NCBI GenBank assembly: GCA_009930495.1 | Contig: RZYB01000004.1 | Coordinates: 1 to 45,336, forward strand | Length of the DNA: 45,336 bases | Direction: 5' to 3' | Origin: Deltaproteobacteria bacterium | GTDB taxonomy: Bacteria; Desulfobacterota; Desulfovibrionia; Desulfovibrionales; Desulfomicrobiaceae | Part shown: positions 35,991 to 43,392 of the stretch, piece after piece | Position numbering within the stretch: the stretch's first letter is position 1 | Layout: the number at the start of each line of letters is the position of its first letter | Translations under genes and position numbers: made by a program | Notes under the pieces: generated by a model | Databases searched by the model: none | Told to the model about the DNA's origin: nothing | The model's input: the letters and a program-made list of their open reading frames with translations, nothing else

Positions 35991-36002
35991 CGTGGGCTCC
36001 TT

Positions 36003-37289
36003 TTATCCGGGAAATATGGTCGACCCCGTGTCGTCCATGGCCATGCATTGTTCGGACAGGGCGTGTATCATCGTTTTTACGTTTTTATCATCACGCTGTA
36101 ATTGTTCGATTTTTCGACAGCTGTAGAGCACGGTGGAATGGTCCCGGCCGCCGAAGGCCCGGCCCAGTTCCGGAAAGGACAGGCCCAGGTGCTTGCGGCA
36201 CAGAAACATGGCCGCTTGGCGGGCAAAGACTAGATTCTGCTTGCGGCCGGCGGACAGGATTTCGTCCCTGGTCAGGGAGAAATGGGTGCAAACCGTACCC
36301 AGAATTTGGTCCACGGTCATGGTCGTCACGGAGCGATCATCAAGATAATTCAGTATGTTGTCGAAATCTTCATCGGAAATTTGGTCGTGGATCAGTTCCC
36401 GGTAGGCCCAGAGTTTCAGGATGCAGCCCTCAAGATTGCGCAGGTCCGAAAAACGTTGGGCCAGGAGGAGCAACCGCTCCTTGGGCAGGTCGATGCGTCG
36501 CTCCCGGCAACGGGCCACGGCGTACTGGGTCCGGATGTCCAGATCCGGAGCCTTCAGGGTGACGATGAGGCCCCATTCCAGACGGGATTTGAGCTTGGGC
36601 GCCAAAAACGTGTATCCGGACACCTTGCCGGCGCAGGCGAAGACCATCTGTTTGCGCCTGGTGTGGAAGTGATCGAACAGCGCGATCAGTTCGCCTTGCA
36701 GATATTGATGCCTGGCAATGTCCTGCAGGTCGTCGATGCCGAGAAAATTCATGGTGGTCAAAAATTTTCGGGCATCGCCGCGCGAGGTATAAAGTTCGTG
36801 CAGATCCTCGATGCCAGCCACGAAAATCCCGGTCCCGTCCTGCTCGCTCCTGGCGTTGGCGATGGCTCGCAGCAAAAAGGATTTGCCGGCGCCGCTTTCC
36901 CCGCACAGCACGAAAGGGTTGTATTGGACCTCGCGGCTTTGGGCCACTTCCTGGGCCGAGGCCAAGGGAAAATAGTTTTTGTTGTTGACCAGGAAGTTGT
37001 CGAAAAGAAACTCATTGCCAAAGGGCCGCGTTGAACTCGGCGGTTTGCGTTCGCGGACGACAACATCCCGGTCGCCGACCTGGAACTGGTAGACAATGGC
37101 CAGTCCGGTTCCAGCCAGGGCCTGTTCGAAGCGGGCGCGGAGCTGGGTCTCGAACCACTCCGCGAAAAATTTATGTGGAAAGCGGACCGTCAGCACGTTT
37201 TCATCGACACTCATGCCCAGCGACGAGCTCCAACGGCCCAGTTCCTCGGCGGGAAAGGCCTGTTGCAGCCCCTGATAGACACGATCCAT
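36003..37289 (-). CDS. dnaA: Chromosomal replication initiator DnaA
   Basis: 428 residues from the ATG at 37289; a GTG at 37313 is the alternative. The domain IV signature is clear: FARQAAMFLCRKH ... LGRAFGGRDHSTVLYSCRKI. The AAA+ core has Walker A CGESGAGKS (129-137) and Walker B FLGIDDLQD. Usual DnaA has GGVGLGKT and LLIDDIQF, so the core is unusual. The arginine-finger region is kept (LKSRLEWGLIV). Domain I is short. It opens the origin and is first in dnaA-dnaN-gyrB-gyrA. GGGAG lies about 10 bases upstream of the ATG. Confidence 0.9.
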   Translation of the reverse strand: MDRVYQGLQQAFPAEELGRWSSSLGMSVDENVLTVRFPHKFFAEWFETQLRARFEQALAGTGLAIVYQFQVGDRDVVVRERKPPSSTRPFGNEFLFDNFLVNNKNYFPLASAQEVAQSREVQYNPFVLCGESGAGKSFLLRAIANARSEQDGTGIFVAGIEDLHELYTSRGDARKFLTTMNFLGIDDLQDIARHQYLQGELIALFDHFHTRRKQMVFACAGKVSGYTFLAPKLKSRLEWGLIVTLKAPDLDIRTQYAVARCRERRIDLPKERLLLLAQRFSDLRNLEGCILKLWAYRELIHDQISDEDFDNILNYLDDRSVTTMTVDQILGTVCTHFSLTRDEILSAGRKQNLVFARQAAMFLCRKHLGLSFPELGRAFGGRDHSTVLYSCRKIEQLQRDDKNVKTMIHALSEQCMAMDDTGSTIFPG

Positions 37290-37399
37290 GATGCAGTACT
37301 CCCAGGACGACACGAAGTCCGGTTTACTCCGACGGGCAAATCAGACATAGTCCGCTCCCGCGGACCGGGAGTGGTCCGATATCTCACGGGAGGACATGT
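37290..37399. other. Divergent dnaA/HcyBio intergenic region
   Basis: 110 bases without any DnaA box (TTATCCACA-like) or AT-rich element, so it is not a standard oriC. It holds inverted repeats: CTCCCG (37355-37360) can pair with CGGGAG at 37366-37371 or with CGGGAG at 37387-37392, which includes the ribosome site of the HcyBio gene. CGGACC (37361-37366) can pair with GGTCCG (37373-37378). A weak TTTACT-17-CATAGT promoter candidate (37323-37351, plus) would start transcription inside this structure, so both cannot be right as drawn. Confidence 0.45.
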
Positions 37400-38572
37400 A
37401 TGAGTGCCACGTTCGAAGTCCACAGGACCATCGCCGAAATCAACGAAAAAATCCGGCAGGGAAAAGCGGTCGTCCTCAACGCCAGCGAAATGACCAGTTT
37501 AGTTCGCAAGGAAGGCAAGGTCAAGGCCGCCCGCCAAGTCGATGTCGTCACCACCGGAACATTTTCGCCCATGTGTTCCTCGGGGATGTTGTTCAACATC
37601 GGGCAGCAGCCGCCGACCATCAAAACTTCCAAGGTATGGCTGAACGGCGTTCCGTGTCACGCCGGCCTGGCCGCCGTGGACTCCTACCTTGGCGCCACCG
37701 AGCCCTCGGAAGACGATCCCCTGAACAAGGTGTACCCGGGCCAGTTTAAATACGGAGGCGGGCACGTCATCGAGGACCTTTTGAAAGGCAAGCGGGTCCA
37801 TCTCAAGGCCGAGGCCTACGGCACGGACTGCTATCCCAGAAAGGCCATCGAAAAGAACGTGTCGCTGGCCGAGTTGCGGAACGCCATCCTGCTCAACCCG
37901 CGGAATTGCTACCAGAACTACAACTGCGCCATCAATTGCACGCCCAAGCTCAAGTACACCTACATGGGACCACTCAAGTCGAACATGGGCAACGCCAACT
38001 ACGCCACGGCCGGTGAGTTGAGCCCGCTCCTGAACGATCCCTATTTCAGGACCATTGGCCTGGGCACGCGTATTTTTCTGGGCGGTGGCATTGGGTACGT
38101 CATCGGCGAGGGCACCCAGCACGTGCCCGATCCCAAGCGCACCGAGCGCGGCGTGCCCCTGACGCCCTCGGGCACGATCATGGTCAAGGGCGACTTGAAG
38201 GGGATGAGCCCCCGCTATGTGCGCGGGGTGAGCATCGTCGGCTACGGGTGCTCCCTGGCCGTGGGCCTGGGCATTCCCATTCCCATCCTGAACGAGGACA
38301 TGGCCTGGTACACGGGCGTGGCCGACGAGGATATCCTGGTGCCCGTGGTCGACTACGGCGAGGACTATCCCAATGGCTATCCGTCCCGATATGGTCACGT
38401 GACCTTTGCCCAGCTCAAGCAGGGCTCGATCACCGTGGATGGCAAGGAGGTGCCGACCACGCCCGTGACCAGCTATACCCTGTCCCTGGAGGTGGCCGAG
38501 GAGCTCAAACGCTGGATTCTGGACGGCAGATTCTTGCTGACGGAAGCCCAGGAGCCCATTCCCGCGCGGTGA
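37400..38572 (+). CDS. Homocysteine biosynthesis protein, HcyBio/DUF39 family
   Basis: 390 residues, full length for the family without the C-terminal CBS or NIL additions. Conserved-looking Cys residues are C59 (SPMCSSGML), C86 (GVPCHAG) and C144 (GTDCYPRK), with a C-terminal GYGCSLAVGLGIPIPIL segment. In methanogens and Desulfovibrio, members are needed to make homocysteine from sulfide and aspartate semialdehyde (established for the family; I have not tested the match). In a sulfate reducer with abundant sulfide this would replace the MetY/MetB routes. GGGAGG precedes the ATG. The downstream Fe-S protein gene follows by 3 bases. Confidence 0.9.
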   Translation: MSATFEVHRTIAEINEKIRQGKAVVLNASEMTSLVRKEGKVKAARQVDVVTTGTFSPMCSSGMLFNIGQQPPTIKTSKVWLNGVPCHAGLAAVDSYLGATEPSEDDPLNKVYPGQFKYGGGHVIEDLLKGKRVHLKAEAYGTDCYPRKAIEKNVSLAELRNAILLNPRNCYQNYNCAINCTPKLKYTYMGPLKSNMGNANYATAGELSPLLNDPYFRTIGLGTRIFLGGGIGYVIGEGTQHVPDPKRTERGVPLTPSGTIMVKGDLKGMSPRYVRGVSIVGYGCSLAVGLGIPIPILNEDMAWYTGVADEDILVPVVDYGEDYPNGYPSRYGHVTFAQLKQGSITVDGKEVPTTPVTSYTLSLEVAEELKRWILDGRFLLTEAQEPIPAR

Positions 38573-38575
38573 GCC

Positions 38576-39685
38576 ATGGCCGAAGCTGTTTATTTCTGGA
38601 ACCTGCGCGCGTCCCGCAAGGCACCGTTCGAGGCCAAGGTCAAGCGCCTGCTCAAGCTGGCCGGGCTGGGCGCCGAGGTGCGCTCCGGGGATTTGGTCGC
38701 GGTCAAGCTCCATTTTGGCGAGGGTGGCGGAACGGGCCATGTCCGGCCCCTGCAACTCGTGCCGCTTTTGGCCTTTTTGCGTAAATGCGGGGCCAAGCCT
38801 TTTCTCACCGACACGAACACGCTGTATGTCGGCCAGCGTGGCGAATCCGTGTCCCATGCCCTGCAGGCCGCCCGGCATGGCTATGATCCCAACGTGCTGG
38901 GCGCGCCGGTCATTTTGGCCGACGGTTTGAAAAGCGGCAACGAGCGGGCCGTGCCCTGTCCGGGCCGTCATTTCGAGCAGGCCTTTCTGGCCGGGGATAT
39001 CGTTGACGCGGACATGCTGGTCACGGTCAGCCATTTCAAGGGCCACGATCTGGCTGGTTTTGGCGGCGCCATCAAGAACGTCGGCATGGGCTGCGCCACG
39101 CGGCGGGGCAAGATGCGGCAGCATTGCGGGTTGGGCCCGGCCGTCCATCCCGAGCACTGCACGGGCTGCGGGCAGTGTGTCGAGGTTTGCGCCCATGGCG
39201 CGCTCTCCTTGGGGGCGGATCGCAAAATCCGGATTGACCGGGACAAGTGCGCCGGCTGCGCGGCTTGTTTTTTGGCCTGCAAGACCGGCGGGTTGGAAGT
39301 GGATTGGCGGGTGGACGTGAATACCTTTCTGGAACGCATGGCCGAATACGCGGCCGCGGCTCTCCTGGGCCGGTCCCGGCGGACATTGCATCTGAACTTC
39401 GTGCAGCAGGTCAGTCCGGGGTGTGACTGCACGGGTTTTTCCGACGCGCCCATCTGCCCGGACCTGGGCCTTTTGGCCGCCTGGGACCCGGTGGCCCTGG
39501 ATCAGGCCTGTCTGGATTTGGTCAATCAGGCGCCGCCTTTGTATCCCAGCGCCCTGCCCGAGGGCATCGCTTCCGGTCAGGATAAGTTTGAAGCCATCCA
39601 CGGGCATGTCCAGGGCTGCTATCTTTTGGAATATGCCCAACAGTTGGGCCTTGGGCGCCGGGACTACACCGTGGTGCCCGTGTGA
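38576..39685 (+). CDS. DUF362-type protein with two [4Fe-4S] ferredoxin motifs
   Basis: 369 residues. The N-terminal and C-terminal parts match DUF362 (VKLHFGEGGGTGHVRP; SHFKGHDLAGFGGAIKNVGMG; WDPVALDQACLDLV). Inserted is a two-cluster ferredoxin (CTGCGQCVEVCAHG and CAGCAACFLACKTG, each C-x2-C-x2-C-x3-C, close to the regular form). No signal peptide. It starts 3 bases after the HcyBio stop, so the two are translated together. In archaea the HcyBio partner is a NIL-type ferredoxin; this protein may supply electrons in its place (inference). Confidence 0.88.
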   Translation: MAEAVYFWNLRASRKAPFEAKVKRLLKLAGLGAEVRSGDLVAVKLHFGEGGGTGHVRPLQLVPLLAFLRKCGAKPFLTDTNTLYVGQRGESVSHALQAARHGYDPNVLGAPVILADGLKSGNERAVPCPGRHFEQAFLAGDIVDADMLVTVSHFKGHDLAGFGGAIKNVGMGCATRRGKMRQHCGLGPAVHPEHCTGCGQCVEVCAHGALSLGADRKIRIDRDKCAGCAACFLACKTGGLEVDWRVDVNTFLERMAEYAAAALLGRSRRTLHLNFVQQVSPGCDCTGFSDAPICPDLGLLAAWDPVALDQACLDLVNQAPPLYPSALPEGIASGQDKFEAIHGHVQGCYLLEYAQQLGLGRRDYTVVPV

Positions 39686-39713
39686 GTTCCGGGAATTTGG
39701 CGCGCGGTCAGGC

Positions 39714-39742
39714 TGGACAAAAGGGTGATCCCTATTATATGA
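39714..39742 (+). promoter_or_regulatory. Candidate promoter of the small basic protein gene
   Basis: TGGACA (39714-39719) and TATATG (39737-39742) with a 17-base spacer, 50 bases upstream of the ATG at 39792. TATTAT at 39733-39738 is an alternative -10 but with only 13 bases spacing. The region is the AT-rich part of a 106-base gap. Confidence 0.4.
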
Positions 39743-39791
39743 GCCCAGTCTTCCATTCAGTCGACATATCATACCCCTGGAGGAGAACATA

Positions 39792-39902
39792 ATGGCTCAG
39801 AAGAAAACCGAACGGAAAAAAGAATTGGACCGCCGTCGCAAACGTCGCGAGGAGCGCCTGAAAGAGCGCATCCGCGAAGCCAAGGCGGCCGCCAAGAAAT
39901 AG
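39792..39902 (+). CDS. 36-residue highly basic protein, unknown
   Basis: ATG at 39792, TAG at 39900-39902. The Shine-Dalgarno GGAGGAG lies 6 bases upstream, one of the strongest in the window. Of 36 residues, 18 are Lys or Arg and 7 are Glu or Asp; it begins MAQKKTERKKELDRRRKRRE and ends in an Ala-Lys tail. It should form one long charged helix. Such peptides are typical of ribosome or nucleic-acid binding proteins, but I recognise no family. It is followed after 17 bases by the FmdB gene, and they share a terminator. Confidence 0.75.
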   Translation: MAQKKTERKKELDRRRKRREERLKERIREAKAAAKK

Positions 39903-39919
39903 TTTTTGCGGAGGTCATC

Positions 39920-40171
39920 ATGCCGATTTATGAGTATTGCTGCGAGGATTGCCATCAGATTTTCGAGGAATGGCAGAAGGATTTCCAGGATCGGGACAAA
40001 GTCTGTCCCGTCTGCGGCGGAGCTGCCCAACGGGTCATCTCCAACACCTCCTTTGTCCTGAAGGGCGGGGGCTGGTATGCTTCCGGATACTGCAAAGCAT
40101 CCGGCGGCAACGGCAGCAAGGAGTCATCCTCACCGTCCTCTTCGGATACGGCAACCACGACGTCCTCATGA
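39920..40171 (+). CDS. FmdB-family zinc ribbon protein
   Basis: 83 residues. MPIYEYCCEDC and CPVCGGAA supply a C4 zinc ribbon (C-x2-C, then C-x2-C) typical of FmdB regulatory proteins. The remainder is a Ser/Thr-rich low-complexity tail (SSSPSSSDTATTTSS). FmdB was first named in a formamidase operon as a putative regulator; the real function of most members is not known. GGAGG precedes the ATG, and a strong terminator starts 3 bases after the stop. Confidence 0.92.
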   Translation: MPIYEYCCEDCHQIFEEWQKDFQDRDKVCPVCGGAAQRVISNTSFVLKGGGWYASGYCKASGGNGSKESSSPSSSDTATTTSS

Positions 40172-40173
40172 CG

Positions 40174-40200
40174 AAGGCAGCTTCGGCTGCCTTTTTCTTT
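40174..40200 (+). terminator. Rho-independent terminator after fmdB-like gene
   Basis: AAGGCAGC, a UUCG tetraloop, then GCTGCCTT followed by a T-rich tract (TTTTTCTTT). Perfect 8-bp stem, textbook form. It separates the small basic protein/FmdB unit from purB. Confidence 0.95.
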
Positions 40201-40240
40201 CCCTTTATCCGCAAGACCGTGCGCCGAACCTCCATTTTCA

Positions 40241-40280
40241 AGGAGGAATGCACCCCACGGCTCCACACAGACACGTATGA
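40241..40280 (+). promoter_or_regulatory. purB leader with short overlapping ORF
   Basis: AGGAGG (40241-40246) is only one base from an ATG at 40248 that opens a 10-codon frame (MHPTAPHRHV) ending TGA at 40278-40280. This stop overlaps the purB ATG (ATGA). No other ribosome site is seen close to the purB ATG. Translation may reach purB by coupling to the leader, although the leader's own spacing is too short to be efficient. Confidence 0.35.
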
Positions 40281-41569
40281 TTGAACGCTACACACGCAAG
40301 GAAATGGGCGAGATCTGGACCCTGGAACAAAAATTCCGGGCCTGGCTCGAAGTGGAATTGGCCGTTTGCGAGGGCTGGCACGCCATGGGCGTCATCCCCG
40401 CCGAGGACATGGCCACGATCCGGGACAAGGCCGATTTCGAGCTGGACCGCATCCTGGAACTGGAAGAAATCACCAAGCACGATGTTATCGCCTTTTTGAC
40501 CGCCGTGGAGGAAAAGGTCGGCCCGTCCTCGCGGTTCATCCATCTGGGATGCACGTCCTCGGACATCGTGGACACGGCCAACGCTCTGTTGTTGACCCGT
40601 GCCGGCAAGATTATCCTCAAGGATCTGGACCAACTTCTGGCCACCCTGGAATCCATGGCCAAAACCCATGCCGGCCGCCTGTGCATGGGGCGCACCCACG
40701 GCATCCACGCCGAGCCGACCAGCTTTGGCCTGAAGATGGCCGTGTTCCACGCCGAATTTCAGCGCCATCGCGAGCGTTGGGCGGCGGCCCTGGAGAACAT
40801 CCGCGTTGGCAAGATTTCCGGCGCGGTTGGGACCTACGCCCAGCTGGAACCCGAACTGGAAAAACGTGCCCTGGATATTTTGGGCCTCGGGGTTGATCCC
40901 ATCTCCACCCAGGTCATCCAGCGCGACCGCTATGCCCAGTATTTCACGGCGTTGGCCCTTATCGCCGGCGGTGTCGAACGCCTTTGCGTCGAACTGCGGC
41001 ACTTGCAACGCACCGAGGTGCTCGAGGTGGAGGAAGGTTTTGGCAAGGGCCAGAAAGGCTCCTCGGCCATGCCCCACAAGAAGAATCCCATCTCGGCCGA
41101 GAACCTGACCGGTCTGTCCCGCCTGGTGCGGAGCAACGCGCTGGCCGCCATGGAAAACATGGCCCTCTGGCATGAACGGGACATCAGTCATTCCTCGGTG
41201 GAACGCGTCATCATGCCGGATTCGACCATCATGGTGAACTACATGCTTAATCGGCTCAATGGCGTGCTCGAAAACCTGCGCATCATCCCCGAGAACATGG
41301 AACGCAATCTGATGGGTTCGTATGGCCTGTTTTTTTCCCAGCGCGTTCTTCTGGCCCTGGTCGAAACCGGGCTGGAGCGGCAAAAGGCCTACGAGATGGT
41401 CCAGGCCGTGGCCATGCGCTGCTGGCAGGACCGGACCCCCTTCGAGGCGGCCGTGCGCGCCGACGCGGCCATCACCGGTCGCTTGGATGCCGCCCGGTTG
41501 GATCAGGCCTTTGATCTGAAGTATTATCTGCGGCATGAACACACGATTTTTGGCCGCGTGTTCAAATAA
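40277..41569 (+). CDS. purB: Adenylosuccinate lyase
   Basis: 430 residues, bacterial short-form PurB. It begins MIERYTRKEMGEIWTLEQKF, a standard start for this group. The fumarase/lyase-superfamily signature SSAMPHKKNPI is present, as are the catalytic His region GRTHGIHAEPTSFG and LGCTSSDIVDTAN. It cleaves adenylosuccinate and SAICAR, releasing fumarate, in purine synthesis. It works just before AICAR transformylase (15290-16564) in the pathway, but the two are not linked here. It is followed after 9 bases by pyrE. Confidence 0.97.
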   Translation: MIERYTRKEMGEIWTLEQKFRAWLEVELAVCEGWHAMGVIPAEDMATIRDKADFELDRILELEEITKHDVIAFLTAVEEKVGPSSRFIHLGCTSSDIVDTANALLLTRAGKIILKDLDQLLATLESMAKTHAGRLCMGRTHGIHAEPTSFGLKMAVFHAEFQRHRERWAAALENIRVGKISGAVGTYAQLEPELEKRALDILGLGVDPISTQVIQRDRYAQYFTALALIAGGVERLCVELRHLQRTEVLEVEEGFGKGQKGSSAMPHKKNPISAENLTGLSRLVRSNALAAMENMALWHERDISHSSVERVIMPDSTIMVNYMLNRLNGVLENLRIIPENMERNLMGSYGLFFSQRVLLALVETGLERQKAYEMVQAVAMRCWQDRTPFEAAVRADAAITGRLDAARLDQAFDLKYYLRHEHTIFGRVFK

Positions 41570-41578
41570 GAGGATTGC

Positions 41579-42145
41579 ATGACGACCGACCTGAAGAAAC
41601 GACTGGCCCAACTGCTCCTCGAGAAATCCTATCTCGAAGGTGATTTCACCCTGACCTCGGGCCAGAAAAGCGATTACTATTTCGACTGCAAACACACGGC
41701 CCTGCATCCCGAGGGCTCCTGGCTCATCGGCAAGTTCTTCCTGGACATGATCCGCGCCCACGGCGGCATCCAGGGCGTGGGCGGGATGACGCTCGGCGCC
41801 GACCCGCTGGTGTCCAGCGTGACCGTGGTTTCACACCTGGAAGGCTATCCTCTCCCCGGTTTCATCATCCGCAAGCAGCCCAAGGGCCATGGCACCAACC
41901 AGTATCTGGAAGGCTTGAACAACTTCAAGGCGGGCATGAACGTCTGCCTGCTGGAGGATGTCATCACAACCGGTGGCACGCTCCTCAAGGCCGTGGACCG
42001 CGTGCGCGAGCAGGGTCTGAACATCGTGGCCATCATGGGCGTGTTGGACCGCGAGCAGGGTGGCCGCGAGAATATCGCCAAGGCCGGATTCGAGCTGCGG
42101 ACCATCTTCACCCGCAAGGAACTGGTTGAAACGGCCCGGAGCTGA
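41579..42145 (+). CDS. pyrE: Orotate phosphoribosyltransferase
   Basis: 188 residues with the PRPP-binding motif VCLLEDVITTGGT and the family segment FTLTSGQKSDYYFDCK. FIIRKQPKGHGTNQYLEG contains the flexible catalytic loop Lys residues. It joins orotate to PRPP to give OMP, the fifth step of pyrimidine synthesis. AGAGGA is placed well before the ATG. It is co-transcribed with purB, distant from pyrB and pyrC at 27.4-29.7 kb. Confidence 0.97.
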   Translation: MTTDLKKRLAQLLLEKSYLEGDFTLTSGQKSDYYFDCKHTALHPEGSWLIGKFFLDMIRAHGGIQGVGGMTLGADPLVSSVTVVSHLEGYPLPGFIIRKQPKGHGTNQYLEGLNNFKAGMNVCLLEDVITTGGTLLKAVDRVREQGLNIVAIMGVLDREQGGRENIAKAGFELRTIFTRKELVETARS

Positions 42146-42155
42146 TCGTCCATCC

Positions 42156-43391
42156 ATGCAACTGTGGTTTGCTCTTGTCTTGGCCTTGCAGTTCGCCGCG
42201 CCCACGTTGGTGGACGCGGCGAACTGGCGTCCGACCCTGACTCCCCGTCCCAACATGCCCCCGCTGTTCATGGCCGTGGACAAAAGCCGGCAACGCGCGT
42301 TCTTGGTCCGGTCATCGGGAAACGCGACCCGGCTGGACAAATTCAAGAAACTGATTTGTACCACGGGGCAGCGCGACGGCGACAAGCAGGTCGAGGGCGA
42401 TTTGAAAACCCCCGAGGGGGTTTATTTCGTTACCGGCAAAATCACTTCCGGCCTGGATTTTCTCCTTTATGGCAACACCGCCTTTCCGCTGAATTATCCC
42501 AATCCCGTGGACCGTATCCGGAGCAAAACCGGGTATGGAATCTGGATTCACGGCCGGGGCGAGCCCATCACGCCCAGGCAGACCAAGGGTTGCGTGTCCA
42601 TGAACAACGCCGACGTGGATCATCTGGATGACCATGTTGCCCGGCACGGCACACCGGTGATCATCGGACAGGACATCGCATGGGGCAACGCGACCAGGGC
42701 CGGAGCGCCCCAGGGCGTCGTCCAGGGCACGTGGGCCTGGAGCGCGACCCGCGAACGGCGGGATGAACGTTTTTTTGGACTTTACGATTCCAAGCTCTAT
42801 GCCCAGTCCTCGGGTAAATCTTTTGAACGATTCCAGACGGCGATTCGGGCCGAATTCACGGCCAGGCCCTGGATCGACGTGCGCATGGGGAAAATTCAAA
42901 TTTTGGAAGGACCGGGTTACGTGGTCAGCTTTTTTCCCGAACAGACCGTGGCCCACGATTCCATCCAGGAAGGTTGGCGGCGGTTGTATTGGATGCGGCA
43001 GGGCGATGCGTGGAAAATCGTGGGCGAGGAGTGGGCCCCACAGCGCCTGAAAACCACGCCGCCGTATGTCGTGACCATGGAAAAGGAAATTCAAACCATG
43101 CTTCGGCGGGGCGAAGACGCTTGGTCCAGACGCAGTCTGGGTGACGTGGTGAAAATGTACGCCAAGGACGCTACGCGCGGTTTGGATCAGGGCAATCTGG
43201 CCATCGCGCGGCGTTTGCGGGCCGAGCTTGAAACCGGTGTCGACAATCCGTTTCGCGGCGAGCCCCGGATTGCCCTGACCGATCAGGGCGTGGTCGTATT
43301 GCTCAGCCAGGCCGGAAGCGGGCGACGGTTTGTCTTCCGGCCCGCCAAATTCGACACCTGGGCCATCACGGTCGAGGACACCCTGCACTGA
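42156..43391 (+). CDS. Periplasmic L,D-transpeptidase (YkuD domain) with NTF2-like C-terminal region
   Basis: 411 residues from the ATG at 42156, which begins a signal peptide (MQLWFALVLALQFAAPTLVDA). The YkuD catalytic motif is IHGRGEPITPRQTKGCVSMN, with His132 and the nucleophile Cys146. The region after residue 200 looks like NTF2-type or Cds6-like repeats (SIQEGWRRLYWMRQGDAWKI; later RRSLGDVVKMYAKDA). It probably cross-links peptidoglycan at meso-DAP or anchors lipoproteins to it, in the periplasm. It follows pyrE by 10 bases; the pairing with nucleotide genes seems incidental. No clear Shine-Dalgarno. Confidence 0.88.
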   Translation: MQLWFALVLALQFAAPTLVDAANWRPTLTPRPNMPPLFMAVDKSRQRAFLVRSSGNATRLDKFKKLICTTGQRDGDKQVEGDLKTPEGVYFVTGKITSGLDFLLYGNTAFPLNYPNPVDRIRSKTGYGIWIHGRGEPITPRQTKGCVSMNNADVDHLDDHVARHGTPVIIGQDIAWGNATRAGAPQGVVQGTWAWSATRERRDERFFGLYDSKLYAQSSGKSFERFQTAIRAEFTARPWIDVRMGKIQILEGPGYVVSFFPEQTVAHDSIQEGWRRLYWMRQGDAWKIVGEEWAPQRLKTTPPYVVTMEKEIQTMLRRGEDAWSRRSLGDVVKMYAKDATRGLDQGNLAIARRLRAELETGVDNPFRGEPRIALTDQGVVVLLSQAGSGRRFVFRPAKFDTWAITVEDTLH

Positions 43392-43392
43392 C

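Noticed and set aside
37290-37399. Chromosome origin next to dnaA
   Set aside because: No DnaA box, no AT-rich run and no repeat set; only GC-rich inverted repeats.
37340-37399. A known SAM or SAH riboswitch class before HcyBio
   Set aside because: The element is too short and I cannot fit the conserved core of any class; reported only as a possible translation-masking hairpin.
37499-39790. A 763-codon minus-strand open frame
   Set aside because: Antisense to the HcyBio and DUF362 genes, which have good starts and family motifs. The same reasoning removes the long frames opposite gyrA, gyrB, the MMPL gene and the exoribonuclease gene.
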